Source: Didymella arachidicola (taxonomy: Eukaryota > Ascomycota > Dothideomycetes > Pleosporales > Didymellaceae). Taken from it: a stretch of 64,000 nucleotides of DNA. Numbering within the stretch: position 1 is the first letter of the stretch; each line of letters starts with the position of its first letter. The stretch lies in the NCBI GenBank assembly GCA_016630955.3, contig CM049994.1, positions 1,240,001-1,304,000 on the forward strand, read 5' to 3'. Below the pieces are notes generated by a model, which was not told the origin of the DNA, searched no databases, and saw nothing but the letters and a program-made list of their open reading frames with translations. Shown piece after piece: positions 1 through 8,755 of this stretch. A program made the translations under genes and the position numbers.

Positions 1-1342
1 ACAAGCCATTTCCCGATGGCATCTGCACAAAGTGTCAGCCCAGTGCTATTTCTCTCAAGCCTCAAGACTACCGCATGGTCGACCACGTTGAGTTCGCGTC
101 AATACAAGTGGTGGACGATCTGATCAACTTCTGGAGAAACACAGGGTGTCAGCGTTTGGGCTTTTTATACGGTCGCTACGAAGAGTACACTGAGGTACCG
201 CTGGGGACAAAGGCCGTTGTTGAGACCATCTACGAACCACCACAGGTCAACGAGCTGGACGGTATCTCACTGGGCGATTGGGATAATGAGAGGGAGATCG
301 ATGAGATTGCAGCACAGTGTGGGCTTCAGAGGATTGGTGTGATATTCACCGATCTTTTGGACGCAGACAAGGGCGACGGCTCGGTCGTCTGTAAGCGCCA
401 TGCAGACTCATACTTCCTCTCATCGCTCGAGATAGTGTTCGCCGCACGATACCAGGCAAAGTATCCTCGTCCGTCAAAGTGGAGTGAGACAGGGCAATTC
501 GGGTCCAACTTCGTCACTTGCGTCATCAGTGGCGATGCAGAAGGGCAGATTGGTATCTCCTCGTACCAGGCGTCGAATGCAGCCGTGGAGATGGTGCGCG
601 CCGATATCATCGAGCCGTCAGCTGAGCCCTCGGTCATGCTGGTACAAGACGAGGAGGACAACGAAACGCTGAACCGATCGCGATACATTCCCGAGGTCTT
701 CTACCGACGCATCAATGAGCACGGTGCCAACGTGCAAGAGAACGCGAAGCCGGACTTCCCTGTCGAGTACCTGCTCCTCACGCTCACACATGGTTTCCCT
801 ACCCAGCCAAACCCCTTGTTCACTGGCGGAAAGTTTCCCATCGAGAATCGTGAGATCATGGGCGAGATGGCCGATGTCTCAGCATTGAGCAAATCACTCA
901 ACGCGAAGGCAAATGGGCTTGCGTTGAACACAACAAGTGGCCTCAACGCTATCTCCAATTTCCACCTCATTTGCTTCATCCACAACCTGGGCATACTCTC
1001 GAAGGTGCGCCAAGAGTTTTCTCCAACCCGACTATTTACTGACAGCTATTACAGGATGAAGAGACTCTCCTCTTCAAGGTCGCATCGACTCACGACACAT
1101 CAGAAGGCTCGGCACTCCAGCATACAGGAGGCTGGGCGACGTTATTAACGATCCTCAAAGAAAGTGGTGAGCGCCCCCCTAAACGATCTCATTATACCTC
1201 GCATTCGTCTTCTTCTGCTTCGCATTCCGCCAGTAGGGGGGCAGCTCATCGCAACATTGCGCGACAGCCCTCCAACGGCTCCGACTCCGATTCTGTACAG
1301 CTGGCTAAGAGGTTGAAGGCTAGTAGCTTGAAGGGAAAGTAG
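1..1342 (+). CDS. NPL4: NPL4, nuclear protein localization 4 (3' part, truncated by the window edge)
   Basis: NPL4 is the Ufd1 partner that recruits the AAA ATPase Cdc48/p97 to ubiquitylated substrates in ER-associated degradation. The open frame enters from the left edge (codons start at base 3) with CTKCQPSAISL, part of the NPL4 zinc-finger region, followed by the conserved NPL4/MPN-like core (GFLYGRYEEY, GVIFTDLL, VTCVISGD, EVFYRRINEHG). I place one intron at 1005-1054 (GTGCGC...TTACAG) because reading through it breaks the family sequence; exon 2 (1055-1342) resumes DEETLLFKVAST and ends in a Ser-rich, basic tail at TAG 1340-1342. The N-terminal ubiquitin-like part lies outside the window. 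Identity is from remembered family sequence; the intron is inferred from frame. Confidence 0.93.
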
Positions 1343-1657
1343 AACTCCCCTGGCAGTCGACCTTTTCGAGTATAGATTCTTTCGACCGATCATCTCCTTC
1401 TACTGTGGACGATGCGCTGATATTCCGGGTATGCATGGGCTGGCGTATGGGGGGATGTCTTTTGAACAGACATCATGCTAGATCTGTTCGCATCAGTCAA
1501 TGGATATACATCTTGAGCGGCTGATTTTCAATGTGATGCTGTCATCGTGGCCCGTGCACATACATCGTGAAGACGCGCTTGCCGTACGCGACGCGTTCCA
1601 CTTTAGCTCCTGCCTCTTCGTCCCCGCAAGATCTCGACCACTTCGCAACCACACACA
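1343..1657. other. Intergenic NPL4-RFC2
   Basis: Holds the presumed 3' end of NPL4 and the RFC2 promoter and leader. The genes are in tandem. I see no ORF of note, repeat or RNA gene. Confidence 0.6.
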
Positions 1658-2956
1658 ATGGCGGATTTCTTCAACTTAAAAGCAAGGCAGCAAGCTGCTG
1701 CTCAAGCCAGCTCATCGAAAACCCCATCCACAAAGCAGCAGCCAGACCGCCTGCAGCCATGGGTTGAGAAATAGTACAGTTCCAGCACGACCACTTCCAC
1801 GTACTATAAGAGCTGACGTGACTAAAGCCGGCCCAAGACTCTCTCAGAAGTCACAGCACAAGACAACACCATCCAGATCCTCTCGCGCACGCTTCAATCC
1901 TCCAATCTCCCACATATGCTCTTCTACGGCCCACCGGGCACCGGCAAGACATCCACCATTCTCGCCCTCGCAAAACAGCTTTACGGTCCCGAACTCATGA
2001 AGTCACGCGTTCTGGAGCTCAACGCCTCCGATGAGCGCGGTATCAGCATCGTGCGCCAGAAAGTTAAGGACTTCGCACGCCAGCAGCTCAGCTCAGCACC
2101 TACCCACAACGTCATGACGGAAGATAGAGATGGCGGCGAAGCCAAGATGGTGCGGTATCGAGACAAGTACCCCTGTCCGCCATTCAAGATCATCGTGCTC
2201 GACGAGGCGGACAGCATGACACAGGACGCACAGTCCGCGCTGCGACGCACGATGGAGACCTACAGCAAGATGACGAGATTCTGTCTCGTGTGCAACTATG
2301 TCACACGCATCATCGATCCGCTGGCGAGTAGATGCAGTAAGTTCCGCTTCAAGAGTCTGGACCAGGGGAATGCGGTCAAGCGCGTGGAAGACATTGCGAG
2401 ACTGGAGGGTGTGCCGCTCGACCAGGGCGTGAGCGAGGAATTAGTTCGCGTCGCAGACGGTGATCTAAGAAAAGCCATCACATTCCTGCAATCTGCGGCG
2501 AGACTCGTGGGCGCGCCACAGACCTCGAAAGAGTCGGGGAGAAAAGGCAAGCCGGTGATTGACGACGATGAGATGGATGTTGACTCTGACGCCACGCTGG
2601 TCGACAAAAACACCGTCTCCCTGCAGGCTATTGCAGAGATTGCAGGTGTCATCCCCGCCGCCACGCTCGACACATTCTCCGACTCGCTGTTCCCCGTGAG
2701 CGCGAGCCGGAGTATACGATATAACGAGATCGCGAAAGTAGTAGAGAATATGATTGCGGAGGGGTGGAGCGCAAGCCAGACAGTCGGTCAGCTGTACGAA
2801 CAGGTCATGTTCGATGAGCGAGTGGCGGATGTCAAGAAAGTGCGGTTAGCAGGCGTGTTCAGCGAGACGGATAAGCGGCTTGTAGACGGTGGAGATGAGC
2901 ATCTTGCCGTGCTGGATCTGGGCGTACGAGTTGCTGGCGTGTTGTGCGGCGCGTGA
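1658..2956 (+). CDS. RFC2: Replication factor C subunit 2 (yeast Rfc2 / human RFC4 type)
   Basis: Small clamp-loader subunit that loads PCNA in replication and repair. Exons 1658-1773 and 1828-2956; the 54-nt intron (GTACAG...CTAAAG, branch GCTGAC) splits the Tyr codon of WVEKYRPK. Predicted 414 aa. Seen: N-terminal MADFFNLKARQQ; the RFC box QPWVEKYRP; Walker A GPPGTGKT near residue 73; ELNASDERGI; Walker B LDEADSM; the SRC motif SRCSKFRFK; then a C-terminal collar region with a short acidic insert (DDDEMDVDSDA). The combination LPHMLFYGPPGTGKTST and EKYRPKTLSEVTAQ matches the yeast Rfc2 branch rather than Rfc3/4/5. The start is the first ATG in frame after a CACACA leader. Intact. Confidence 0.95.
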
Positions 2957-3317
2957 AGAAGCCAGCGATCTAAGAGTATCAAGTCAATGGATGTTACGAC
3001 GCTCAAAGACGTAACGATTACGCCTCGAGAGCACTCTATCGCACATGCAAAAGCGAGCACAGTCCTTTCCAATCGCACTCGGAGCGTCCGCTCCATCTTT
3101 CAGAGCTCAGAGCGCAGAGGCACGAGCAGATAGGTATGAACGGTATCGCCATCAACTGTGATGCAATCCGAAGTCTTGCAAGGCACCCAGCACATGGTCT
3201 CTAGTTCTGAGGATTCTGCAGGGACAGACTCAATGTACACCCGATCCAAGCAGTCTTCTAATATGGTCAACAGTGCCTGGAACGAGTGCATAACTCCCGC
3301 TCTCCGTCCACCTCACC
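2957..3317. other. Convergent 3' region RFC2 / RTC4
   Basis: Space between two convergent genes. It contains a 63-codon minus-strand open frame (3100-3291) that I do not regard as a proven gene, and possibly an alternative last exon of RTC4 (see findings). Nothing else recognised. Confidence 0.5.
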
Positions 3318-5054
3318 TCACCTTACATACTCATTCTCCTCCCCCTCCTCCTCCCCCTCCTCCTCCCCCACCTCAACCCAATCCTCCACCTCCTCAAACA
3401 GCAACCCCCCCATCTCCCCCGTCCCCCTCCTCACCTCCTCCGCCTCTTGCACCCCACACCCCAAATCCTCCATAATCAACCGCACTGCTGCCTCCGGCAC
3501 AAGCACGGCCTGGACAAACGTCGCCGGGCCGGACGTCAACACCACTGGATCCGTTGATTTCTTAATCTCGGCGGAGAGAAGCGCCATGATGGATTCGATC
3601 ATGAGGCGCTGGCCGCGCGGGCCGTAGTATCCCGGTGCTGATGTGGCTGCGAGGTCGAGGGTGAGCGCGGCGCGGGTGGAGGGGGGGAGGTCGGTGCGGG
3701 TGCTGCGTGGGACGGTGGCCGCGGCGCCGGTGAGTGCGAGGGGTGTGTAGCGGGCGCGGTGGGTGCTGGGGGTTTGGTTGGCGAGGATGGAGGATAGTGC
3801 GTTGTGGTGTTTTGCTATGCGGGAGGGGAGGAGGGACCAGGGTATGTGGGGGAGGTTGTTGAGGGAGGGGTAGCCGCGGGCGAGGTAGGTGGTTTGGGCT
3901 GTTGCGCGGCGGTGGGAGTGGCAGAATAACGTCTGGTTTTTTATGGTGTTGGGGAGGGTTTGCCAGAAGGTGGTGTAGGAGACGTGGTCCACGGGGGCGT
4001 TGCAGATGGGGCAGGTGGTGCCTTCTTCTGGTTCGGGGGGGAGGGTGTGGATGGAGTCGTCGATGGGGTCTGTTTCTTCGTGCGGTGCGCTGGAGGGGGG
4101 TAGGGAGCCTGGTTGTCTGCCTGTCAGGCCTAGTTGTTCTTGGAGGGTGGGGGTTCCCAGCGTGGCATCGAGTTCTGCATCGTCCATGGCAGACACTTCG
4201 TCTGTGTTGTCGTTCGGTAATGAAGGTCTTTTCTTCCTGGCTGGGACGTTCCGTAAGCCCAGTTCCTCCATCTGACGTTGGTTTGCCTCAATGGCAGCTA
4301 GGTCGTCGTTCATTCGCTTGAGCTCTTCGTTACCGATCATCTCACATTCAGATTCGCTCTCTTCCGGCTCAGACAGAATACGCTCCTTCTTGGCTTTGGC
4401 TCCGTATACATTGGGTTTCCTGCTCTGTTTCTTCGTGGATGCGGGGGCCACATGTAGATTCTTAGTCTTGTTGGTGCCGTATGTCTTCTTCAGTCCGCTT
4501 TGAGAGGTCTGGCTCGAGTACAACCCAAATCTGTCTGCCCAGATATTCCCTGACGAAGTGGGAGGTGTTTGTGTGCCGCTTCTGTTCTCTTTGTTCTCCT
4601 GAAACGAGGTTTTGGCTGCTTGGGTCTGCTCGAATTGCCCGCGCTTCGGTGGTCGAGGCGCAGTGCTGCGCGTCCTCTGCGTCTTCTTCCCTGCGCCTGG
4701 GACATTCAATTCCAAGCCTGGTCCAGGCGAGAGGCTTGGATTCCGTTTTCGTTTCGAGCCTGGCGGCTTCCGTAGACCGTCTTCATTTTGGGAGCCCGGT
4801 TTCAGTGACTTGGGTGATTCGACTCGAGTTTTTGGTGGTGGCTTCCTCAGCTCTGCCTCGTCCGGGCTCACAGGCTCGGTGTTGATGTCCTCATACGACT
4901 CTTTCGGCGTTTTTGTCTGCTGCTGGGCCTCCTCATGGTCCTTGTCTTGCGCATGCTGCTTCCCGCCTATCGATCTCAGCAACGGTGACGCGTTCTTGAT
5001 CAAACCAACTCGTCGAGGCCCTGCTGCAGCTGCCATTGCCGGCCAGCAGTCCAT
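3318..5054 (-). CDS. RTC4: RTC4-like protein (restriction of telomere capping 4 domain)
   Basis: 578-aa reading frame without introns. The N-terminal two thirds is disordered and basic (Pro/Ser/Lys-rich, with NIWADRFGLYSSQTS). The C-terminal third carries the RTC4 domain: CPICNAPV..., a FCHSHRR segment, GYYGPRGQRLM and VLVPEAAVRLIMEDLG, ending in a Glu-rich tail coded by CTCCTCC repeats. Yeast Rtc4 is a nuclear protein linked genetically to telomere capping; its biochemical activity is unknown. The start could be 5054 or the second Met at 5036 (MAAAAGPRRVGLI), which looks more like a natural N-terminus. A GTAAGG near the stop allows an alternative spliced end. The 5' flank is cut by a DNA transposon about 100 bp upstream. 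Confidence 0.8.
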   Translation of the reverse strand: MDCWPAMAAAAGPRRVGLIKNASPLLRSIGGKQHAQDKDHEEAQQQTKTPKESYEDINTEPVSPDEAELRKPPPKTRVESPKSLKPGSQNEDGLRKPPGSKRKRNPSLSPGPGLELNVPGAGKKTQRTRSTAPRPPKRGQFEQTQAAKTSFQENKENRSGTQTPPTSSGNIWADRFGLYSSQTSQSGLKKTYGTNKTKNLHVAPASTKKQSRKPNVYGAKAKKERILSEPEESESECEMIGNEELKRMNDDLAAIEANQRQMEELGLRNVPARKKRPSLPNDNTDEVSAMDDAELDATLGTPTLQEQLGLTGRQPGSLPPSSAPHEETDPIDDSIHTLPPEPEEGTTCPICNAPVDHVSYTTFWQTLPNTIKNQTLFCHSHRRATAQTTYLARGYPSLNNLPHIPWSLLPSRIAKHHNALSSILANQTPSTHRARYTPLALTGAAATVPRSTRTDLPPSTRAALTLDLAATSAPGYYGPRGQRLMIESIMALLSAEIKKSTDPVVLTSGPATFVQAVLVPEAAVRLIMEDLGCGVQEAEEVRRGTGEMGGLLFEEVEDWVEVGEEEGEEEGEENEYVR

Positions 5055-5154
5055 CTACAGCCCGTCAGAGACAACGACTAGGAAAGAATGTGGTTGGGCG
5101 AAAGTGAAGCTCGAGACTCGACCGCGCAGCTACGCGACCTCGGGAGCTTGTATA

Positions 5155-5197
5155 CCGTGTCCGTGCACTCAATGCACGCCGTCAGTCAATGCACGCG
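5155..5197 (+). repeat. Left 43-bp terminal inverted repeat of the Fot/Pogo element
   Basis: Begins CCGTGTCCGTGCACTC and matches the reverse complement of 7243-7285 at all 43 positions. It contains two direct copies of TCAATGCACGC (5169-5179 and 5186-5196, 17-bp pitch), a likely transposase-binding arrangement. Confidence 0.95.
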
Positions 5198-5305
5198 CAT
5201 CACCAAAACGGGCTACAGAGACTTGAGGCTGTAGAGCCACACACAACAGCTTGTATTACAGGATAACTTAGTGGAGCATTCTATCAACCTATAGAACAAA
5301 CTTTC

Positions 5306-7195
5306 TTACCAAAACTTTCTTGGCCGAAGGATTTTGCGGCCGCGAGTGTTGGTTTGGTGTGGAGGTGTTGGCGTACGCGCTATGCGCGAGGCACCAGCTA
5401 CATCATCCCCAGCACTACGTTTCTGCTTCTTCTTTGGTGCTTCTTTCTCCAGAGCCTTGCGCTTGCCTATAGAGGGCTTTCGTATAGCTTTTTGAGAGTT
5501 GCGAGCTTGCCTTTGACGCTCTCTCTCAGCCTTGCGTTCAGCGACTTCCTTAGCCTTCCTAGCCTTCTGCTGGTCACGCTCTTCCTTCTCCCTTGCGCGC
5601 GCATCACGCTTCTCCTGCGCAATCTTCTCATTGTATAGCTTATTAGCCTTAGCAAGCTCCCTCATGTCAGCTTTCTCCTTCTCGTCTGCCTCTCGCTCCT
5701 CCCTTGCAAGCCTCATGCGGGTCTTGGCTTCCCTGAATGACCGAGGAGTCCACATCATTGAAGGCCCCCAGTACTCATAGTGTTGCAGCAGGTCTAGAGA
5801 CTTGCCCTTCATCTTTCTCCTTTTCTTAACAGTAAGAGCGTCAAGCAGGCCCTCATTTTCGCTCTGTAGAAGGGTGTTCTGTATGGCCATGTGGTGGAGC
5901 GATTGCCGAACAATAGATGCGTCCTTCTCTGAGGCACTACTCAACGCGCGTTTTATGACTGTATTCAGTTTCTGCCATGCCTCGCCGCCGTATGTAGGAG
6001 CTTCCTCTGAAGCGTTGCTAGAGGTGTCTGAGTCGTCGTTGGTGAAGCGATCGAGTATAACATTGGGGTTAAATGGGTGTACACCTGTCGCCTTGAACGA
6101 GCTAAAGATATTCTTTGCAGTGAAGCTGCTTGCCCAAGCATCCCAGAACAGGCCAAAGAAGTCAGCTTTAGTTACAGGCACTAGGCCTTGATGCTTGTGA
6201 AGGCGTGTTGCCAGCTTCTTTGAGTATGCTGTGCTGAGAGGCTTAAACATTACCACATCAAGCGGCTGCAGCGTGTGCGTGCTGTGAGGTGGATAGATAC
6301 CTAACAGTATCTTATGCCTGTGGCAATACTCCAGAAACTCTTCTGTTAGGTGGCTCCCGTGGCCATCCACAAGCAACAGGCGGTACTTTCTCCGAGCTTT
6401 GGCTGTTGTGAAGCGCTCAAACACCTGCTGGAGCCAGGCAAGACCAAGCCCATCGTTTGACCAGCCACTGCCTGATACTCCAAAGAAGGCCATATGTTCT
6501 CCTACCTTCACATCCTCTACCCATGTGTTTTGTATGTTCTTTGAGTCAGCTGCGTAAATGAGAGCTGGCGGCAACGCTGTGCCGTCAGCGCATACACACG
6601 CTAACAAGCTTATCCATTCACGATTACCATCCTGCAGCATCTGCTTAAACTGCTTCTTCTTAAACAGCCTCCTGCTAAAGATCCTCTTCTGTCTGCCAAC
6701 GGCTCCAACCATGAAGCCTTTCTCATCCATATTGTACGTATGCTCAGGCTCCACTTCGTAGAAGTTGATTTTGCTGCCTAGCTGTTCAAAGTACACCTTG
6801 TACTTATCACTAGAGTCAGCAGCGTGGCGTTGTCGATCCATAGAAGTGCTCCATTGGGATGTAAGCTCATCTTGGTGTCGGTGGAGGAAGCGTGTGACCC
6901 AGCTCTCGGAGACAGGGTGTCCAGCGATATCAGACGCGTAATTCTGCACCATCTCTCTTGTAGGAGGTAACTTTTGCTCTGTCAATCCCTCCAGATACGT
7001 CACAAGCTCTGCCTCCTGTTCTGGTTGAAGATTGCGACGTGCTAAACCTGCCTCTGCACGCGACCCGCTGACACCTCGGTGCTTGCGCGACAACGTTGAG
7101 CGATTAACACTATGCTTTTTAGCTATTGTCGCGTAGCAAACTTCTTCGCTAGAGTTAAGAGCATCTAGCTCTGCAAGGGCTTCTTCCATAGTCAT
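5306..7195 (-). CDS. Fot/Pogo transposase (HTH_Psq + CENP-B HTH + DDE_1)
   Basis: 629-aa cut-and-paste transposase without frameshift or internal stop. Residues 1-50 form a Psq-like helix-turn-helix (YATIAKKHSVNRSTLSRK); residues about 60-110 a CENP-B-type second HTH (LPPTREMVQNYA, SWVTRFLHRH); residues about 150-390 the DDE_1 superfamily endonuclease. The catalytic acids are visible: D157 in NMDEKGF, D277 in LLVDGHGSH, D313 in LQPLDVVMF, giving DD35D spacing between the last two. The C-terminal region (about 470-600) is a long Lys/Arg/Glu-rich coiled coil and nuclear-targeting stretch (KAERERQRQARNSQK, RKALEKEAPKKKQKR). The ATG at 7195 lies 48 bp inside the right TIR. Confidence 0.95.
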   Translation of the reverse strand: MTMEEALAELDALNSSEEVCYATIAKKHSVNRSTLSRKHRGVSGSRAEAGLARRNLQPEQEAELVTYLEGLTEQKLPPTREMVQNYASDIAGHPVSESWVTRFLHRHQDELTSQWSTSMDRQRHAADSSDKYKVYFEQLGSKINFYEVEPEHTYNMDEKGFMVGAVGRQKRIFSRRLFKKKQFKQMLQDGNREWISLLACVCADGTALPPALIYAADSKNIQNTWVEDVKVGEHMAFFGVSGSGWSNDGLGLAWLQQVFERFTTAKARRKYRLLLVDGHGSHLTEEFLEYCHRHKILLGIYPPHSTHTLQPLDVVMFKPLSTAYSKKLATRLHKHQGLVPVTKADFFGLFWDAWASSFTAKNIFSSFKATGVHPFNPNVILDRFTNDDSDTSSNASEEAPTYGGEAWQKLNTVIKRALSSASEKDASIVRQSLHHMAIQNTLLQSENEGLLDALTVKKRRKMKGKSLDLLQHYEYWGPSMMWTPRSFREAKTRMRLAREEREADEKEKADMRELAKANKLYNEKIAQEKRDARAREKEERDQQKARKAKEVAERKAERERQRQARNSQKAIRKPSIGKRKALEKEAPKKKQKRSAGDDVAGASRIARTPTPPHQTNTRGRKILRPRKFW

Positions 7196-7242
7196 CGTGG
7201 CGTTGAGTTGTGGGGGGTGCGAAGTTGGGACGAAATCGCGAT

Positions 7243-7285
7243 CGCGTGCATTGACTGACGGCGTGCATTGAGTGCACGGACACGG
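7243..7285 (-). repeat. Right 43-bp terminal inverted repeat of the Fot/Pogo element
   Basis: Perfect inverted copy of 5155-5197, followed by the TA duplication at 7286-7287. The match stops immediately inside position 7243. Confidence 0.95.
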
Positions 7286-7344
7286 TATCGCGCTAAACTA
7301 GCGTCCTGTCCTTATCGATTGGTAGCCCAGAAAAAGTTACCCGC

Positions 7345-8607
7345 ATGGAAGCTCACATCCACTCCCCAGCACCCGAGACGAGACGAGACGAGTCGCCCAG
7401 CATGGCCGTCGACGAAGCCCTCCAGCAGCCGCTCAACTTCACCGGCCACCGCCACCTGATCTCGCGGCTGCTGCTCGCGACCCTCACCGGCCGCCCCATC
7501 CGCATCTCGCAAATCCGCTCGTCGTCGACCAACCCGGGCCTCACGCGCTATGAGACAAACTTTGTCCGCCTCCTCGACGCAGTCACAAACGGCGGCCAGA
7601 TCCAGTTCTCCATGACCGGCACCACGCTCGTCTACCGCCCGGGACTCATCACCGGCAGCGCCGAAGGCCTCGGCGCCCACGGCGGCGTCATCCGCCACGA
7701 GATCCCGCGCGACTGCGCCCGCCGAGGCGTGAGCTGGTGGCTGATGCCACTGTGCATCCTCGCGCCCTTCGCCAAGGACAAACTCAACGTCATCCTGCAC
7801 GGCGACGGCTGCGTCACCTCGTCCACCCCCGCCGGCGACCCCAGCGCAGACACAGTCCGCACCGCGCTGCTCCCGCTCTACAAAAACTTCGGCATCGAGC
7901 GCGCCATCGAACTCCGCATCCTCAAGCGCTCGTGCGCCCCGGGCCCCCTCAAAGCCGCCGGCGGAGAAGTCCAGCTCGTATTCAACCACCAGGTCCGCCT
8001 CCCCAAAACACTACACCTGCTCAACCCCGGCCGCGTCGTGAAAATCCGCGGCGTCGCGTACGCCGTCGAAGTCCCCAAGAGCAACAACGAGCGCATGATC
8101 CACTCGGCCCGCGGCATTCTCAACAAATTCACCCCAGACACGTATATCTTCTCCGACGCCTCCCCCGCGCCTTTACTCCCCACCACCAACAAACCCAACG
8201 CCCCCAAAACCAAAGCCGCAGTCGGCTTCGGCCTCAGCCTCGTCGCGGAAACAAGCACAGGGTGTCTCTACAGCGCAGACCTGTGCTCGCCCCCCGAAGG
8301 CGGCGTTCCCGCCGACGACATCGGGAAACAGTGCGCGTACCAGCTCCTCGAGAAGATATCCACCGGCGGCGCGGCGGAGGATATATCCGCGCCCTCGGTG
8401 CTGATGCTCATGGCCATGGGCTCCGAGGACGTTGGGCGTCTGGCGCTGGGGAAGGATGTGCTTGCCAGCGAGGAGATCATTGCGCTGGCGAGGGACTCGA
8501 TGGTGTTTGGTGGGAGCGGGTGGGGGTTTAGGGAGGGCGGGGGGGAGGAGATTGTGGTGAGTGTTGTGGGGCGTGGGGTGGGTAATGTTGGGCGGAAGGT
8601 TGCGTGA
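7345..8607 (+). CDS. RCL1: RCL1, RNA 3'-terminal phosphate cyclase-like protein of 18S rRNA processing
   Basis: Nucleolar SSU-processome factor that works with Bms1 in early pre-rRNA cleavage; a member of the RNA cyclase fold family without cyclase activity. 420 aa, one exon. Seen: ISRLLLATLTGRPIRI, IRSSSTNPGLTRYE, QFSMTGTTLVYRPGLITG, the GGGEV-like segment AAGGEVQLVF, and the C-terminal GNVGRKVA characteristic of Rcl1. Start at 7345, or at the internal ATG 7402 (MAVDEALQQPLNFTGHRHL), which is closer to the usual N-terminus. A transposon ends only 58 bp upstream of the first ATG, so the native promoter has been displaced. GC-rich third positions, well-expressed gene type. Confidence 0.92.
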   Translation: MEAHIHSPAPETRRDESPSMAVDEALQQPLNFTGHRHLISRLLLATLTGRPIRISQIRSSSTNPGLTRYETNFVRLLDAVTNGGQIQFSMTGTTLVYRPGLITGSAEGLGAHGGVIRHEIPRDCARRGVSWWLMPLCILAPFAKDKLNVILHGDGCVTSSTPAGDPSADTVRTALLPLYKNFGIERAIELRILKRSCAPGPLKAAGGEVQLVFNHQVRLPKTLHLLNPGRVVKIRGVAYAVEVPKSNNERMIHSARGILNKFTPDTYIFSDASPAPLLPTTNKPNAPKTKAAVGFGLSLVAETSTGCLYSADLCSPPEGGVPADDIGKQCAYQLLEKISTGGAAEDISAPSVLMLMAMGSEDVGRLALGKDVLASEEIIALARDSMVFGGSGWGFREGGGEEIVVSVVGRGVGNVGRKVA

Positions 8608-8755
8608 GGAGGGGTGTGGAAGGAGTAAACGGCGTACCAGGGGGAAAAGCAAAGCATGTAGAACAACGATACCCATTTATTCATTCATCCATCCATTCTC
8701 ACTCTGAACAAATACATATACACACCACCCATGCAAAAACGCCATCTATGCACCC

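Larger units (their letters stand above)
5153..7287 (-). mobile_element. Complete Fot/Pogo-type (Tc1-mariner superfamily) DNA transposon
   Basis: A 2131-bp element (5155-7285) bounded by perfect 43-bp terminal inverted repeats and flanked by TA on both sides (5153-5154, 7286-7287), the target duplication of this superfamily. It encodes one uninterrupted transposase on the minus strand. Outside the TA the host sequence differs on the two sides, which fixes the ends. It lies between the divergent genes RTC4 and RCL1. With perfect TIRs and an intact ORF it looks recent and possibly autonomous. Confidence 0.95.

Noticed and set aside
3100..3291. 63-codon minus-strand frame between RFC2 and RTC4
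   Set aside because: No family resemblance, lies within the expected 3' flank of RTC4, and length is within chance.
7312..7989. 225-codon minus-strand frame opposite RCL1
   Set aside because: Antisense shadow of a GC-rich coding exon; Ala/Gly/Val/Asp-rich as expected for a shadow.
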